Shown here in pieces: positions 10,262 to 19,752 of a stretch of 64,000 bases of DNA. This stretch comes from Cordilura impudica. Taxonomy: Eukaryota; Arthropoda; Insecta; Diptera; Scathophagidae. A model generated the notes under the pieces. It worked only from the letters and a program-made list of their open reading frames with translations, was not told the origin of the DNA and did not search any database. The position numbers were made by a program, and so were the translations under genes. The stretch lies in NCBI GenBank assembly GCA_963682025.1, contig OY821521.1, forward strand, positions 120,452,020-120,516,019, given 5' to 3'. The stretch's first letter is position 1; every line of letters starts with the position of its first letter.

Positions 10262-11145
10262 TTAATTTCTATATGGCAAGTCAAGAACATGCAGTCTTTT
10301 AAGTCTCCTACTTTCATTTGTTTCGTCTAGTAGACATATTGCTAGAACATTAGGGTGATAGTTTAATCTGTCTAGGTATCTTTGAGTATAATGCCGTATT
10401 TCCTCTTTAACAGTAGGAATCTTTAAGTCGTTGTGGATTGTGTCATTGGCAACGTACCAGGGAGCATCAAGTATCATTAGTAGTGTTTTTGATTGGAACC
10501 TCTGGAGAATTTCTATATTCGAATTGCTTGCTCCTTCCCATAGATGAATTCCATAAAACCATATAGGTTTGAGGATGGCTTTATAGATTCTTATTTTATT
10601 TCCAATACTAAGTTTTGATTTAGGTCTTAGCAACCAGAATAAACGTTTGAGTTTCATGTTTAGTTGTTCTCTTTTGGCTTTGATGTGTTATTTCCAAGTC
10701 AATCTTCTATCCATGTGGATCCCAAGGTATTTAATACAAGTTTTATCAGGAATAACATTCCCATTTATATTGACTGGTGGACAATTTCCTTGCCTCATAG
10801 ACAACGTCATATGGTTTGATTTGCTTGTATTTATTTTAATTTTCCATTTTTATACCAGAACCCTAGATTTAGAAGTTGATTTTGGATGGCAGTTGATGCG
10901 TCGTTCTCATCGGTATTAGCCGACAAAATTGCTGTATCATCAGCAAATAGGGTATAAAGAAAAGGTCATAATACACTACCTTGGGGTACTCCAGCAGATA
11001 TCTCATGTATGTCAGAATATGAATCATTGTGTTTTACATAAAAACAACGATTGGCTAGGTATGATTTGAACAATAAAAAATATGGTGTTGGCAATAATCT
11101 CTTAATTTTGTATAATTTTGAAATCCAACATGAGATTTTAAATAC
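10262..11145 (-). pseudogene. LINE-C: Jockey-type LINE fragment (reverse transcriptase palm to C terminus)
   Basis: The minus strand encodes a SYLANRCFYVKHND block (about 11040), AGVPQGSVL (about 10990), the catalytic FADD (10936-10947), a KSNHMTL block, KYLGIHMDRRLTWK, and the C-terminal WFYGIHLW...LQRFQSK...APWYV...RRLKR series (10657-10262). The order and the APWYV motif are those of the Jockey clade (jockey, Doc, F). The 5' half is absent. The element stops at about 11145, where plus-strand gypsy1 sequence starts. At least one lesion (near 10968) breaks the frame. Its 3' flank is AT-rich without a clear poly(A). Confidence 0.87.
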
Positions 11146-11149
11146 GCAA

Positions 11150-11530
11150 ATCTATTCGGTTCAACATCTTCGTGATGTTTGCCGTCGCAGGGAATTTTTC
11201 TTGGCTGATGGCAGGAGAAAACACGGGTTGGGTTTTCATAGAAATCCCCCTATCCATAAACGTCTCTCTGAGATTGACGATGATTTCAATAATGATACTG
11301 ATCTACAGTTAATATCTGGAAATAAGGGAATTTCTGAAATTAATCTGGTTTGTTGGAACTGTCGAAAATCAGGACATAGATATCAAGACTGCCTTTCCGA
11401 TCGTACGATATTTTGTTATGGTTGCGGTAAAATAGATACTTATAACCCGAATTGCAAATATTGTGTTTCAAAAAGCTTGCGGTTCGGTGTGCCGAAAGGT
11501 GCACACAAACAAATGGAAACGGAAATATAA
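11150..11530 (+). pseudogene. gag: gypsy1 gag, 3' part with two zinc knuckles
   Basis: The open frame contains CWNCRKSGHRYQDC (about 11350-11391) and a second CYGCGKIDTYNPNC-type knuckle (about 11422-11463), as in nucleocapsid domains that bind the genomic RNA. The third C-x2-C continues in a shifted frame. The frame ends at 11530. The codons before about 11146 in the same open frame are antisense LINE-C sequence, so the ATG at 11051 is not a real gag start. The N-terminal capsid part is missing. Confidence 0.75.
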
Positions 11531-11799
11531 TTACCATCCTAAAGCGCTCTACTAGAAATGACTTAAATAATACCGGAAATGACAAAAGCACAATCGGAAA
11601 TGCCACAAATAGTACACAAATTTCAAAAAAGTCAGAAACCACCGATTTTTCAACTATGCCAAAATATTGAAACCTTTACATTATAGAATAGAATAAAAGA
11701 ATATAATCAGGCTAGAGAAAGAATTTTCAGCAACAATCACAATCCTTCTCGTTCAGCTCTACGTATACGAGATTTCTGGCAAGATATTAAGCAACTTAG

Positions 11800-12241
11800 G
11801 AAAAAGTTCGTGTGCTCTGTCCTTGATAAACCGTGTGATGTAAGGCCGTATGCTGAGGTGATTCTTTTTGGCAAAAATATTCTAGGATTATTGGATACTG
11901 GAGCTTCAATCAGCTGCATTGGTGTGGATGCCGCTCAAAGTTTTCTTAGCTCAGGAGTCCCCTATCGTAAGCTGAAAACGTCGGTTAAAACTGCGGATGG
12001 TAAAAGCCAGAATGTTGTAGGTTTTGTAAATACGGAGGTGATTTTTAAGGGGGTAAACAAAAAAATAACAATTTTTATTATTCCTAGCCTGGAGAGAAAT
12101 TTATTTTTAGGAATAGACTTCTGGGAAATGTACTTCCAACAGGTTTGGATAAATTTAGAACCCCGCTCGATTCACAAGTATGTGAAATTATTTCCCAAAT
12201 CCCGCTTTCAGCCATTCAACAACAGCGTCTCCAGCTGGTGA
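11800..12241 (+). pseudogene. pol: gypsy1 aspartic protease region of pol
   Basis: The active-site motif LDTGAS is at 11891-11908 and the second conserved block LFLGIDFW at about 12102-12126, giving a retropepsin of normal length that would process Gag-Pol. The frame differs from that of the reverse transcriptase downstream, and the change falls between 12145 and 12241. It follows directly after the zinc-knuckle region through a frame-disrupted linker. Confidence 0.8.
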
Positions 12242-13764
12242 TAAGTTTATTCCCTCAATTTGCTAAAGAAGGTTTAGGACGGACAAATGTTTTGTGTCAC
12301 GTCATTGATAATGGGGATGCAAAGCCTATAAAGCAGCGTCATTTTCCTGTATCCCCGGCAGTAGAAAAGCTAATTTATGAAGAACTGGATAGGATGATTT
12401 CGTTAGGAGTTATTGAGGAGTCAAACAGTGCCTGGCCTTCTCCAGTTGTTCTTCATCGAAAGCCAGGGAAAAATAGGCTTTGTTTAGATAGTAGAAAACT
12501 TAATTCCGTTACGGTTGGTGATGCTTACCCTTTACCGCAAATTGACGGCATTTTGAGCAGGCTACCTAAGGCAGAATTTATCACGAGCTTGGATCTCAAA
12601 GATGCTTTTTGGCAAATACCCTTAGACCCACAGTCTAGAGATAAGACGGCATTTACCGTTCCTCGGAGACCGTTATACCATTACAAAGTTATGCCATTTG
12701 GGCTTTGTAATGCTCCTCAGACGATGTCTAGGCTAATGGATAAGGTTATATCTCCGGCTCTCACGAGCGAGGTGTTTGTCTATCTTGATGATTTGTTGAT
12801 TATTTCTGAATCTTTCGAAAAGCATTTAGAGGTTTTAAGGGTAGTTGCTCAATCGATAAAAGACTCAGGGTTGACAATTAATGTAGAGAGAAGTCATTTC
12901 GGTGTTCCGGAAGTTATATATTTCGGACATTTGGTTGATAACGGTTTTATTCAGACGGATCCGGAAAAAGTGTCCGCCATTACAGAATTTCCAGTTCCGA
13001 GATCCGTAAAACAAGTTAGAAGATTCTCGGGAATGACGGTTTGGTACCGTAAGTTTATACGAAATTATGCCGCTGTTACTACACCTATAACTGATTTGTT
13101 AAAATGTAAAAAGAAATTTGTATGGACCGATGAAGCCCAAGAAGCTTTCGAAGTTTTAAAAACCCATTTGAGCACCGCGCCCGTTTTACATAGCCCGAAT
13201 TTCTCGCAGCCGTTCTTCATACAATGCGACGCTAGTAAAGAAGGTATATGAGGAGTATTGGTTCAGAAAAAAGTGGAAGGTGAAGAGGTTCCTGTGGCGT
13301 TTATGTCCAAGAAGCTCAACCAAGCCCAACGTAACTATTCGGTAACCGAACAAGAATGCTTAGCAGCTTTGCTAAGTATTAGAAAGTTTAGAGCATATGT
13401 CGAAGGTCATGAGTTCACGGTCATCACTGATCACGTGATCACGCATTATTGAAGTGGCTCATGTCCCAGACAGATCTCAGTACAAGGTTAGCCCGATGGG
13501 CTTTAATATTACAGGGTTTTAAATTTAACATTCAGCATAGACTTGGTACGCAGAACATAGTTCTTGATACTCTTTCGAGGGCCAATACCGAGGACTTGTC
13601 CGAATTAGGTGTTGAAAGTTTAACAGATATTGACAGTGACAGTGGTTTTTTTGTAGACCTAGAATCTACACATTTTATCTCTGACGAATACAAACAATTG
13701 GCTGAAAAAATTAGTAAAAATTCTAAGGAAACGCCAGACTTAAAAGTAGTTGACAGATACATAT
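12145..13764 (+). pseudogene. pol: gypsy1 reverse transcriptase and RNase H
   Basis: The frame 12145-13251 holds the RT fingers and palm (KPGKNRLCLDSRKLN, ITSLDLKDAFWQIPL, FGLCNAPQTMSRLM, catalytic YLDD at 12781-12792) and the connection GYFGH-like region. RNase H begins FFIQCDASKEGI and is broken by TGA at 13249-13251, continues in frame at 13258-13452, then changes frame at a 14-bp perfect palindrome (13428-13441). It resumes at 13449 with KWLMSQTDLSTRLARW. Coding sequence is cut at 13764 by the hAT element, inside the linker between RNase H and integrase. Confidence 0.87.
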
Positions 13765-15981
13765 TAGAGACCTGCACAAGACCATTTAAACGGCCATTTA
13801 AGACATATGATTTTTTTCAAGACAGTTCAGTGTATGACGTTGCTACAAACAGTGTCGTCAGTGCAGCGACGCCACGGCATTCCTAGTGGTGTGTGACAGT
13901 GTAGAGGATAATAACATAAAACGTTGTGCAGTCAAGTCAAGTAGCAGAGTTGTAAGAACGTCAGTGTATGCACTGTGTATATATGTTTATTGTTGTGAAA
14001 TGAAAACAACAGTTGCATTTATGGATATGTTTGTTTGGATGAGATAATTCAAGTTTCACAAGCACGCTTTTATTAAAAAATTAAAAGTATAATAACAAAA
14101 AGGAGCTATAGCAGCGATGGCCTTAAGCTCGAACAAATTAGAATCTGTATGCTTTAAATTAAGGATACTTATTTCATTCATTATAAAAGTAAATTAGCAA
14201 ACATAAATAATAAACATTTAAAGAGAGATCAATTGAGGATGGCTCTAGTGAAGGTTTTATATTAAATGGTATAGAAATATAAAACACGGTTATTCATGAA
14301 ATATATTATTAATATATTCATCTGAAATAAAGTGATCTTCAGCGTTCATATGGAGAAACATTATTTGATTAAATGTGTTTGAATTCGAAGAAATGTTCGT
14401 CCTCTTTTCAGACAGTAAGTGTCTAGCTGACGAAAAAACCCTTTCTGATGATGCACTGCTCGCAGGAGTTCCCAATATTTTGCAACTAAGTTTGTATAAT
14501 AGTGGAAATTGTGATGTCCGTGAATGCCACCACTGTATTATGTCAAAATTTTCTTGAAAAGATACATTAATGTGTTCGTATGCATGAATTTCATCTTTAA
14601 TTTTATCGTCGGGACTTATATCTTCTGCCAGAGTATCTAAGTTTGTAAAATATGATGATAATATTGAACTTTCTTCAGGCAAAGTTGAATTTCCGTTTTC
14701 TTCTCCTTCGACATTATGGCAGTATCTAAGCTGTCTCACACATTCAGATTTCACCAGGGCCTTTTCATCCTCATTAAATATGTTGTATAGTCAGGCAAAT
14801 GTAGCTCTGTTTTATATAGTTATCTGTCCATAGATCCGATGTTAAACCATATCCATTATTACAGTCCAAACTGATCTCGTATTTGACTTTGGCGAATGCA
14901 GCATCATATAAGTTACAGATGTTGCGGGAAATGGTTGTGGAGTGAGGCAGTAGTTTTTCAACATTAACATTAGCACCGTACTTGGCTCCAACGGAAACCA
15001 TAAACTCAGCAAATTGCTTCAAACCACTATCTTCTACAACTTGGAACGGTCGACAATTTTGAATGCACCATTGAGAAAATAGTCGTAGACCTTCCTTTTT
15101 CTGTCGTTATTGACTTCGACCTTTACTTCCATATTTTTTCTTTACGTTGGTATAGCATTTATGCTTCACTAAGTTCGATGTACTTCTTGAATCATATTTT
15201 AAAACTGAGAAGCATGTTCTGCAACATACTTTGTTCTTTATTTCCATACCTTGACTATCTTCAATCTTTCCGTAAACTTCCCACACTTTACTTCTTCCCC
15301 TTTTGGCAATTATCTTATATGCCCCGACAAGATATATTCTTTAACGACTCCGGTATCTATCAAGGCAATTGAGTCACTGTTTGAAGTCTTAATGAAAAAT
15401 AAATTAAAGTACATAAATATTATTTATAATATACTCATTTACATTAACACTCTTACATTTAATTGTGCCATATTTCATGTATTTTATTTAATATGTAAAT
15501 GAACGCTTTTATTTCAATACTGAACACTCTCATAGATTTGATAAAACTAGCCTATCCAATTCATATTTCAAAAATCATAAGCAGATTTACACAAAATTCA
15601 CTCTAAATAATAGCTGTAATTCAACGATGACATTATACAACCAACAACAAAGTCGTCGTTCCAAAAATTTTGCACTAACAAAATCAAATAAACAACATAC
15701 TTGTTCACTTCACAGTGATGTCTCCGACTATACACATTGCCTGTAACCTAATACTTCTATCGTTTGATATTTTTGACACTGCCTTATTATGTCTTGGTTG
15801 TGAGCATTTACTGTATGACAGTGCAGCTGCAAAAAAAAAACACACACACATTTCTTACTTTGCTTTGTATGACGCACACTGCCTACATTATTTACTTTTT
15901 TTTTTCTACACAGCAGCTTTGGTCACGACAGCAGTCAACAGTGTAGCGGTAAACTTTCAAATACATTTGTGCAGCTCTCTA
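13765..15981 (-). mobile_element. hAT element (hobo/Hermes-like), internally deleted, 8-bp TSD
   Basis: Terminal inverted repeats TAGAGACCTGCAC (13765-13777) and GTGCAGCTCTCTA (15969-15981) are bracketed by the 8-bp duplication ATACATAT at 13757-13764 and 15982-15989. The termini resemble those of hobo (CAGAGAACTGCA). A defective hAT transposase gene lies inside on the minus strand. The insertion lies within the gypsy1 pol gene, whose coding sense resumes right after the second duplication. Confidence 0.92.
14290..15247 (-). pseudogene. hAT transposase, internally deleted
   Basis: From the ATG at 15247 the minus strand encodes a BED-type zinc finger (C-x2-C then H-x-C, about 15225-15150), a stop in the linker (about 15110), then an N-terminal hAT block ending at a LTSDLWTDNY motif and ILTIQ-like strand (15022-14774). 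The C-terminal dimerisation block follows almost at once (14754-14290), with the hallmark SSASSERVFSSARHLLSEKR. The large insertion domain and most of the RNase-H-like catalytic core are missing, about half of a normal 600-residue enzyme. The copy cannot move itself, although its termini might still be used in trans. Confidence 0.87.
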
Positions 15982-15989
15982 ATACATAT

Positions 15990-17118
15990 ATAGACGAACT
16001 GAACATGCTACGGGAGAAAAGTTGCACTATGATTTGACATGGAAATTGTGGATCCGGAGGGACATGGTTCCGGAAATTTTATTTAAAGCCCACAATAGTT
16101 CTTTAGCTTCACACGGGGGTATAAATAAAACTCTGGAGAAAATTAGACGATTTTATTTTTGGCCGAATTTAGCTGTTGATGTTAGAAACTATATTAGTAA
16201 TTGTGCGGTATGCAAAACAACTAAGCATCCGAATCAAGTTCTTAGACCTCCGATGGGGAAAATTGCTGGAACTCAACGATTTTTCCAGAAATTATTCGTT
16301 GATTTCTTAGGACCTTATCCACGATCTCGTTCTGATAATATTGGAATATTTATTGCATTAGATCATTATTCAAAGTTTCCGTTTTTAGAAGCAATTAAAA
16401 AGTTAACATCAGATGTTGTTATTAAATACCTAGAACAGGAATTGTTCCACACTTTTGGTGTCCCTGAGACCATTGTGTCTGACAATGGCTCACAATTTAA
16501 GTCTAACTAATTTAACGATTTTTTGAAAAAGTACGGTGTAAACCATGTATACACTGCTGTTCATGCTCCCCAAGCTAACGCATCAGAACGAGTAAACCGC
16601 TCGGTTTTATCGGCCATTAAATCCTACGTACGACCCGACCAGAAGAATTGGGATGAGTTACTTAGTAACATTAGCTATGCCTTAAGGTCTGCAGTTCATT
16701 CGGCAATTGGTACTTCACCCTACTATCTAACATTTGGCCAACATATGGTAACAAATGGTGCTACGTATGCTTTGTTACGTCAGCTTGAAATGCTTGATGA
16801 CCGTACTGTGCGTTTTGACCGAAACGATTCTCTTCAAATTATGGGTAAGAGAACTGCTGAGCAAATCCAAAAACAGCAGTTTGAACGAAACGAAAGAACC
16901 CATAATCTTAGAGCTAGAGAAATTTCCTATGAGTAGGTCAAGAGGTCTTTAGGCGGAATTTCAAGCAGAGCAGTTTTGAACAGGGATATAATGCCAAGCT
17001 TGCTCCGACTTTTGTCAAGGCTCGTATACGTAGAAAGGTAGGAAATTCTTACTATGCGCTAGAAGACTTAAGAGGCAATCTTTTAGGAAATTATCACGCC
17101 AAGGATATTAGGCAATAA
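15990..17118 (+). pseudogene. pol: gypsy1 integrase
   Basis: Coding sense restarts directly after the hAT target duplication. The HHCC zinc domain (SHGGINKTLEKIRRFYFW ... CAVCK) is followed by the catalytic core with Asp in FVDFLGPY and in SDNGSQF, and Glu in ASERVNR, the D,D-35-E triad. A TAA at 16508-16510 interrupts the core between the second Asp and the Glu without changing frame. A frame change near 16936 separates the C-terminal domain, which ends at TAA 17116-17118 with a YHAKDIRQ tail. Integrase would join the cDNA to the host chromosome. This gene is dead. Confidence 0.87.
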
Positions 17119-17207
17119 CGGTTTTTTTTTATTTTTTTTAAGCTTTCGGCATTTGCAAGCGGGATCAGCCTTGAAATTTGCATTTTCAAACCCCAAGTCT
17201 GATTTTG

Positions 17208-17220
17208 GCGGGGGGGGAAA
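17208..17220 (+). promoter_or_regulatory. Polypurine tract of gypsy1
   Basis: The run GGCGGGGGGGGAAA directly precedes the TGTAAAGG start of the 3' LTR. Such tracts prime plus-strand DNA synthesis. Confidence 0.75.
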
Positions 17221-17637
17221 TGTAAAGGCGCTTGCTTCAGCATTTTCGTGAATTTGAATTCATTATAATTTTTTTTTACTTTTTTATTTATACGTTTTAA
17301 AATATAACATTTTCTATATGTACACCAACGCCATCTATTTTTGACTTTATCTCACCACAACACTTGATTCTTGTCACCTGATTGACGTTTATATGCACAC
17401 TTGCTTACGCATAATTTGGAAAATTTGGGAAAAATTGCGTCAGTTTTTCAATTTTGTCGAATTATGCTTCAAAGCGAAGCTTTCATAAAGGTTCGAGGCT
17501 ATACAACCTGCCATTTCTATCTCAAACTGCCATTTAATAAAGTCGTTTTTTTACCGATGAATTTAAAAGGAAGGGAAAAAACCACAAGTAAACTATAATT
17601 TTCCTAAATAATGTTAAATTCAACATTCAAAAAAAAA
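17221..17637 (+). repeat. gypsy1 3' LTR (right end uncertain)
   Basis: It starts TGTAAAGGCG after the polypurine tract and contains TTTAATAAAGTCG at about 17532-17544, a likely polyadenylation signal. No second copy is in the window, so the end cannot be fixed. An errantivirus element is inserted at 17644, perhaps within the last bases of this LTR. Confidence 0.6.
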
Positions 17638-17643
17638 TATATA

Positions 17644-18068
17644 AGTAAAACACTTGGTTGTTTTTTTTAATTGAAAGTTTATTATCATCAGCACTATGTG
17701 CTTTTTGTTTCTTAATACTAAAAATGAATTTGATTTTTATTGCTTTCGATCCAAAAAGACAAAAAGAACTGCTTTTATTTCTACATTATTATTATTTTTA
17801 AAGGCAACCAACAATTAGAATTTGCTGACTTTTAGAATGTGCCAAAATTAATGAAATTGCCAAACTACCTGACACCGCTGCTTTGACCATACGATTTTTG
17901 CATTTATGAAAATGCTGCAAAATTTATTTGACCCAAAAAAATATAATTCAGACAAAAGGTAAACTATTTTGCAACTAATGCAGAAAATTTGAGTTGCTAA
18001 GGAACGAATACGGAAATATTGGTGTAAATTTAATTATGTTGAAATATTGGGGGCAACGTGCCTTAACT
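17644..18068 (-). repeat. 3' LTR of errantivirus element
   Basis: In the plus direction it starts AGTAAAACACTTGG and ends GTGCCTTAACT. It is nearly identical to 25228-25653. Confidence 0.92.
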
Positions 18069-18080
18069 GCTCCCCCCCTT
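18069..18080 (-). promoter_or_regulatory. Polypurine tract of errantivirus element
   Basis: The minus strand reads AAGGGGGGGAGC directly before the 3' LTR start, the expected position of the plus-strand primer. Confidence 0.75.
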
Positions 18081-18660
18081 GAGATCCAGACGTCCCCGGC
18101 TGGTCGTAATTATTGAGGATATTACTTATTTCGATTTTACGGTTCCTCTTGGCTACAAAGTATGCAGCGCAAAGTGCCAAAATCAGGGCAAAGAGAAGCG
18201 GAGATATAACAAGTTCCTCCGACTTTGGAATGCAAATGGTCCATATTTTTAATATTCAGCTCGTGTAAGTATGGGAGTGATAGGATGGAGGTATGGTCAG
18301 CAAGACTGTCAGATTGAGCTTTTGAAAGCAATTTTGCGGAGATTTTCGAACTTTGTAGAATTTCACTCTCGAAAGTTACTAGAAAAGTCCTTTTTTGGAC
18401 GATTGTGGTTTCATTTCTGTCCATTAGTTTAAAAGATTGGTCATTGATAATGACGATCCCATCATCGATTTCTGAGATGGGTGGCATGTTATGAGCCGAA
18501 AGAGTATCGCAAGTAGCCGTGTAGTTATTTAGCAAGTCATTTAGGCATGAGTTGTTTCCATAGTTTAGTTCTTGGCAAAATGAAATTGTTGATTTCCTTT
18601 TACAATTCGTCAAAATCGAATATTTAGAATCACATTTTACAACATTTTCACTTTCGAAAA
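18081..18660 (-). pseudogene. env: Errantivirus envelope gene, C-terminal part
   Basis: The minus strand encodes a cysteine-rich ectodomain piece with several N-glycosylation sequons (about 18640-18240), then, after a frame change close to 18235, a hydrophobic membrane anchor beginning SPLLFALILALCAAYFVAKR (about 18205-18146) and a short basic cytoplasmic tail that ends next to the polypurine tract. This position and layout are those of the env gene of gypsy-like errantiviruses, where Env sits between pol and the 3' LTR and mediates membrane fusion. The N-terminal part with the cleavage site is missing. The frame change and truncation make this a dead gene. Confidence 0.8.
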
Positions 18661-19171
18661 TGGAAGTGAATCTTAATTATTTTATATTACTTAAATACTT
18701 TGACAAATTAGCCACTATATTGGCTGTGTAATTCATACATCTAGAACTTACAAAAAAAATAAACATGTTGAAAATTGAAGCTGCAGCGGCAAAGTGTTGA
18801 ATCCTCAAAAGCCTTTTCCGGAGAAAGCTGAAGTTGATTTCGACCGTTGGAGTGATTTTTGGTCTTCTTTATTGGTAAAGATGATTTATATTTGATTTGA
18901 TTTGTCTTTTGGTATAGATGATTATGTTGGTTTTTTTGGATATGTATGGCACTTCTGACTGCCTGCACTTTTTGCTATATTATGTTTCTTCTCAGGTTTG
19001 AAAGTTTTATGTATTTTATTATTTTTCACAACGTTTTTGTGCTTTTGCGAACAACTTTTTACTTTTTTAGAATGAATTTATTATTCTTAGGTACAATATT
19101 TCTTATGAATTTTGTTTTAATTTATTTATTTCTATAATGATAGTCACTGCTTCACTATGTGAACTTGTTCA
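18661..19171. other. Remaining internal sequence of the errantivirus shell
   Basis: No family motif is recognisable. A minus-strand open frame at 18741-18968 has no feature that I can assign. The segment ends in TGAACTTGTTCA (19160-19171), the target duplication of the R1-type LINE. Confidence 0.5.
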
Positions 19172-19750
19172 GAAGTCTCTTGTGTTTAACGTGAGTACCC
19201 GTCTCGTTGACATAACCTCACGGTGCTCTGAACACTGGATCGGAATATGCGCCGACCAACGCCCCATTGTGTAGTTAACTACACTCCGGTACCAATTCAA
19301 GATTTGTGCATTTGGGCAACAAATCCCACTCTTTGGTGGGGAGTCGAGGCCTACCTTACACACCTCTGCTGTTCTAGGGTCACAGCACCCGGTTGAATGC
19401 AACTCCACATCGAGCTATGCTCTCCCAGCGATTTGGGTATAAACCACAGCCACCACGATACTCCCCAAGGGGCCGTACCCGCAAGTCAGCCGGAATCAAA
19501 GATTCCAGGGGCTCTGACTTCCCGTGGTACCAGATATATATATAAATATATAGCCTCCGGTCAGACTTCGTAGCAAAGCTACTACCAGTATGGCTCCAAA
19601 CAGCTATGGACTGGTGGCCATTCGAAGGCCTTAGTTCCACTCCCATACACCCACCCTGTGAGTGAGTGTATAGGTACACAACTAAGGCCTTCTAGAAGGT
19701 CTTGGGTACACACGCATGCGTACATCCTGTGGATGTAAACATACGTGTGC
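19172..19750 (-). other. 3' UTR of the R1-clade LINE
   Basis: Non-coding minus-strand sequence between the ORF2 stop (about 19753) and the element end. It contains a (TA)n-rich tract at about 19531-19552. Open frames here on the minus strand have no ORF2-like motifs. Confidence 0.7.
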
Positions 19751-19752
19751 GA

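Larger units (their letters stand above)
11146..17637 (+). mobile_element. gypsy1: Ty3/gypsy LTR retrotransposon, 5'-truncated, split by hAT
   Basis: Gag with zinc knuckles, protease, reverse transcriptase, RNase H and integrase follow in Ty3/gypsy order. A polypurine tract at 17208-17220 precedes a sequence starting TGTAAAGG that fits the 3' LTR. The 5' LTR and most of gag are gone; LINE-C abuts the left end. The element is interrupted by the hAT element 13765-15981. The integrase C terminus ends with a YHAKDI motif that I associate with mdg3-like gypsy elements, but this is only a suggestion. Confidence 0.85.

Noticed and set aside
11051..11145. ATG at 11051 as start of gypsy1 gag
   Set aside because: The codons 11051-11145 are antisense to LINE-C reverse transcriptase motifs; the frame is open across the junction by chance.
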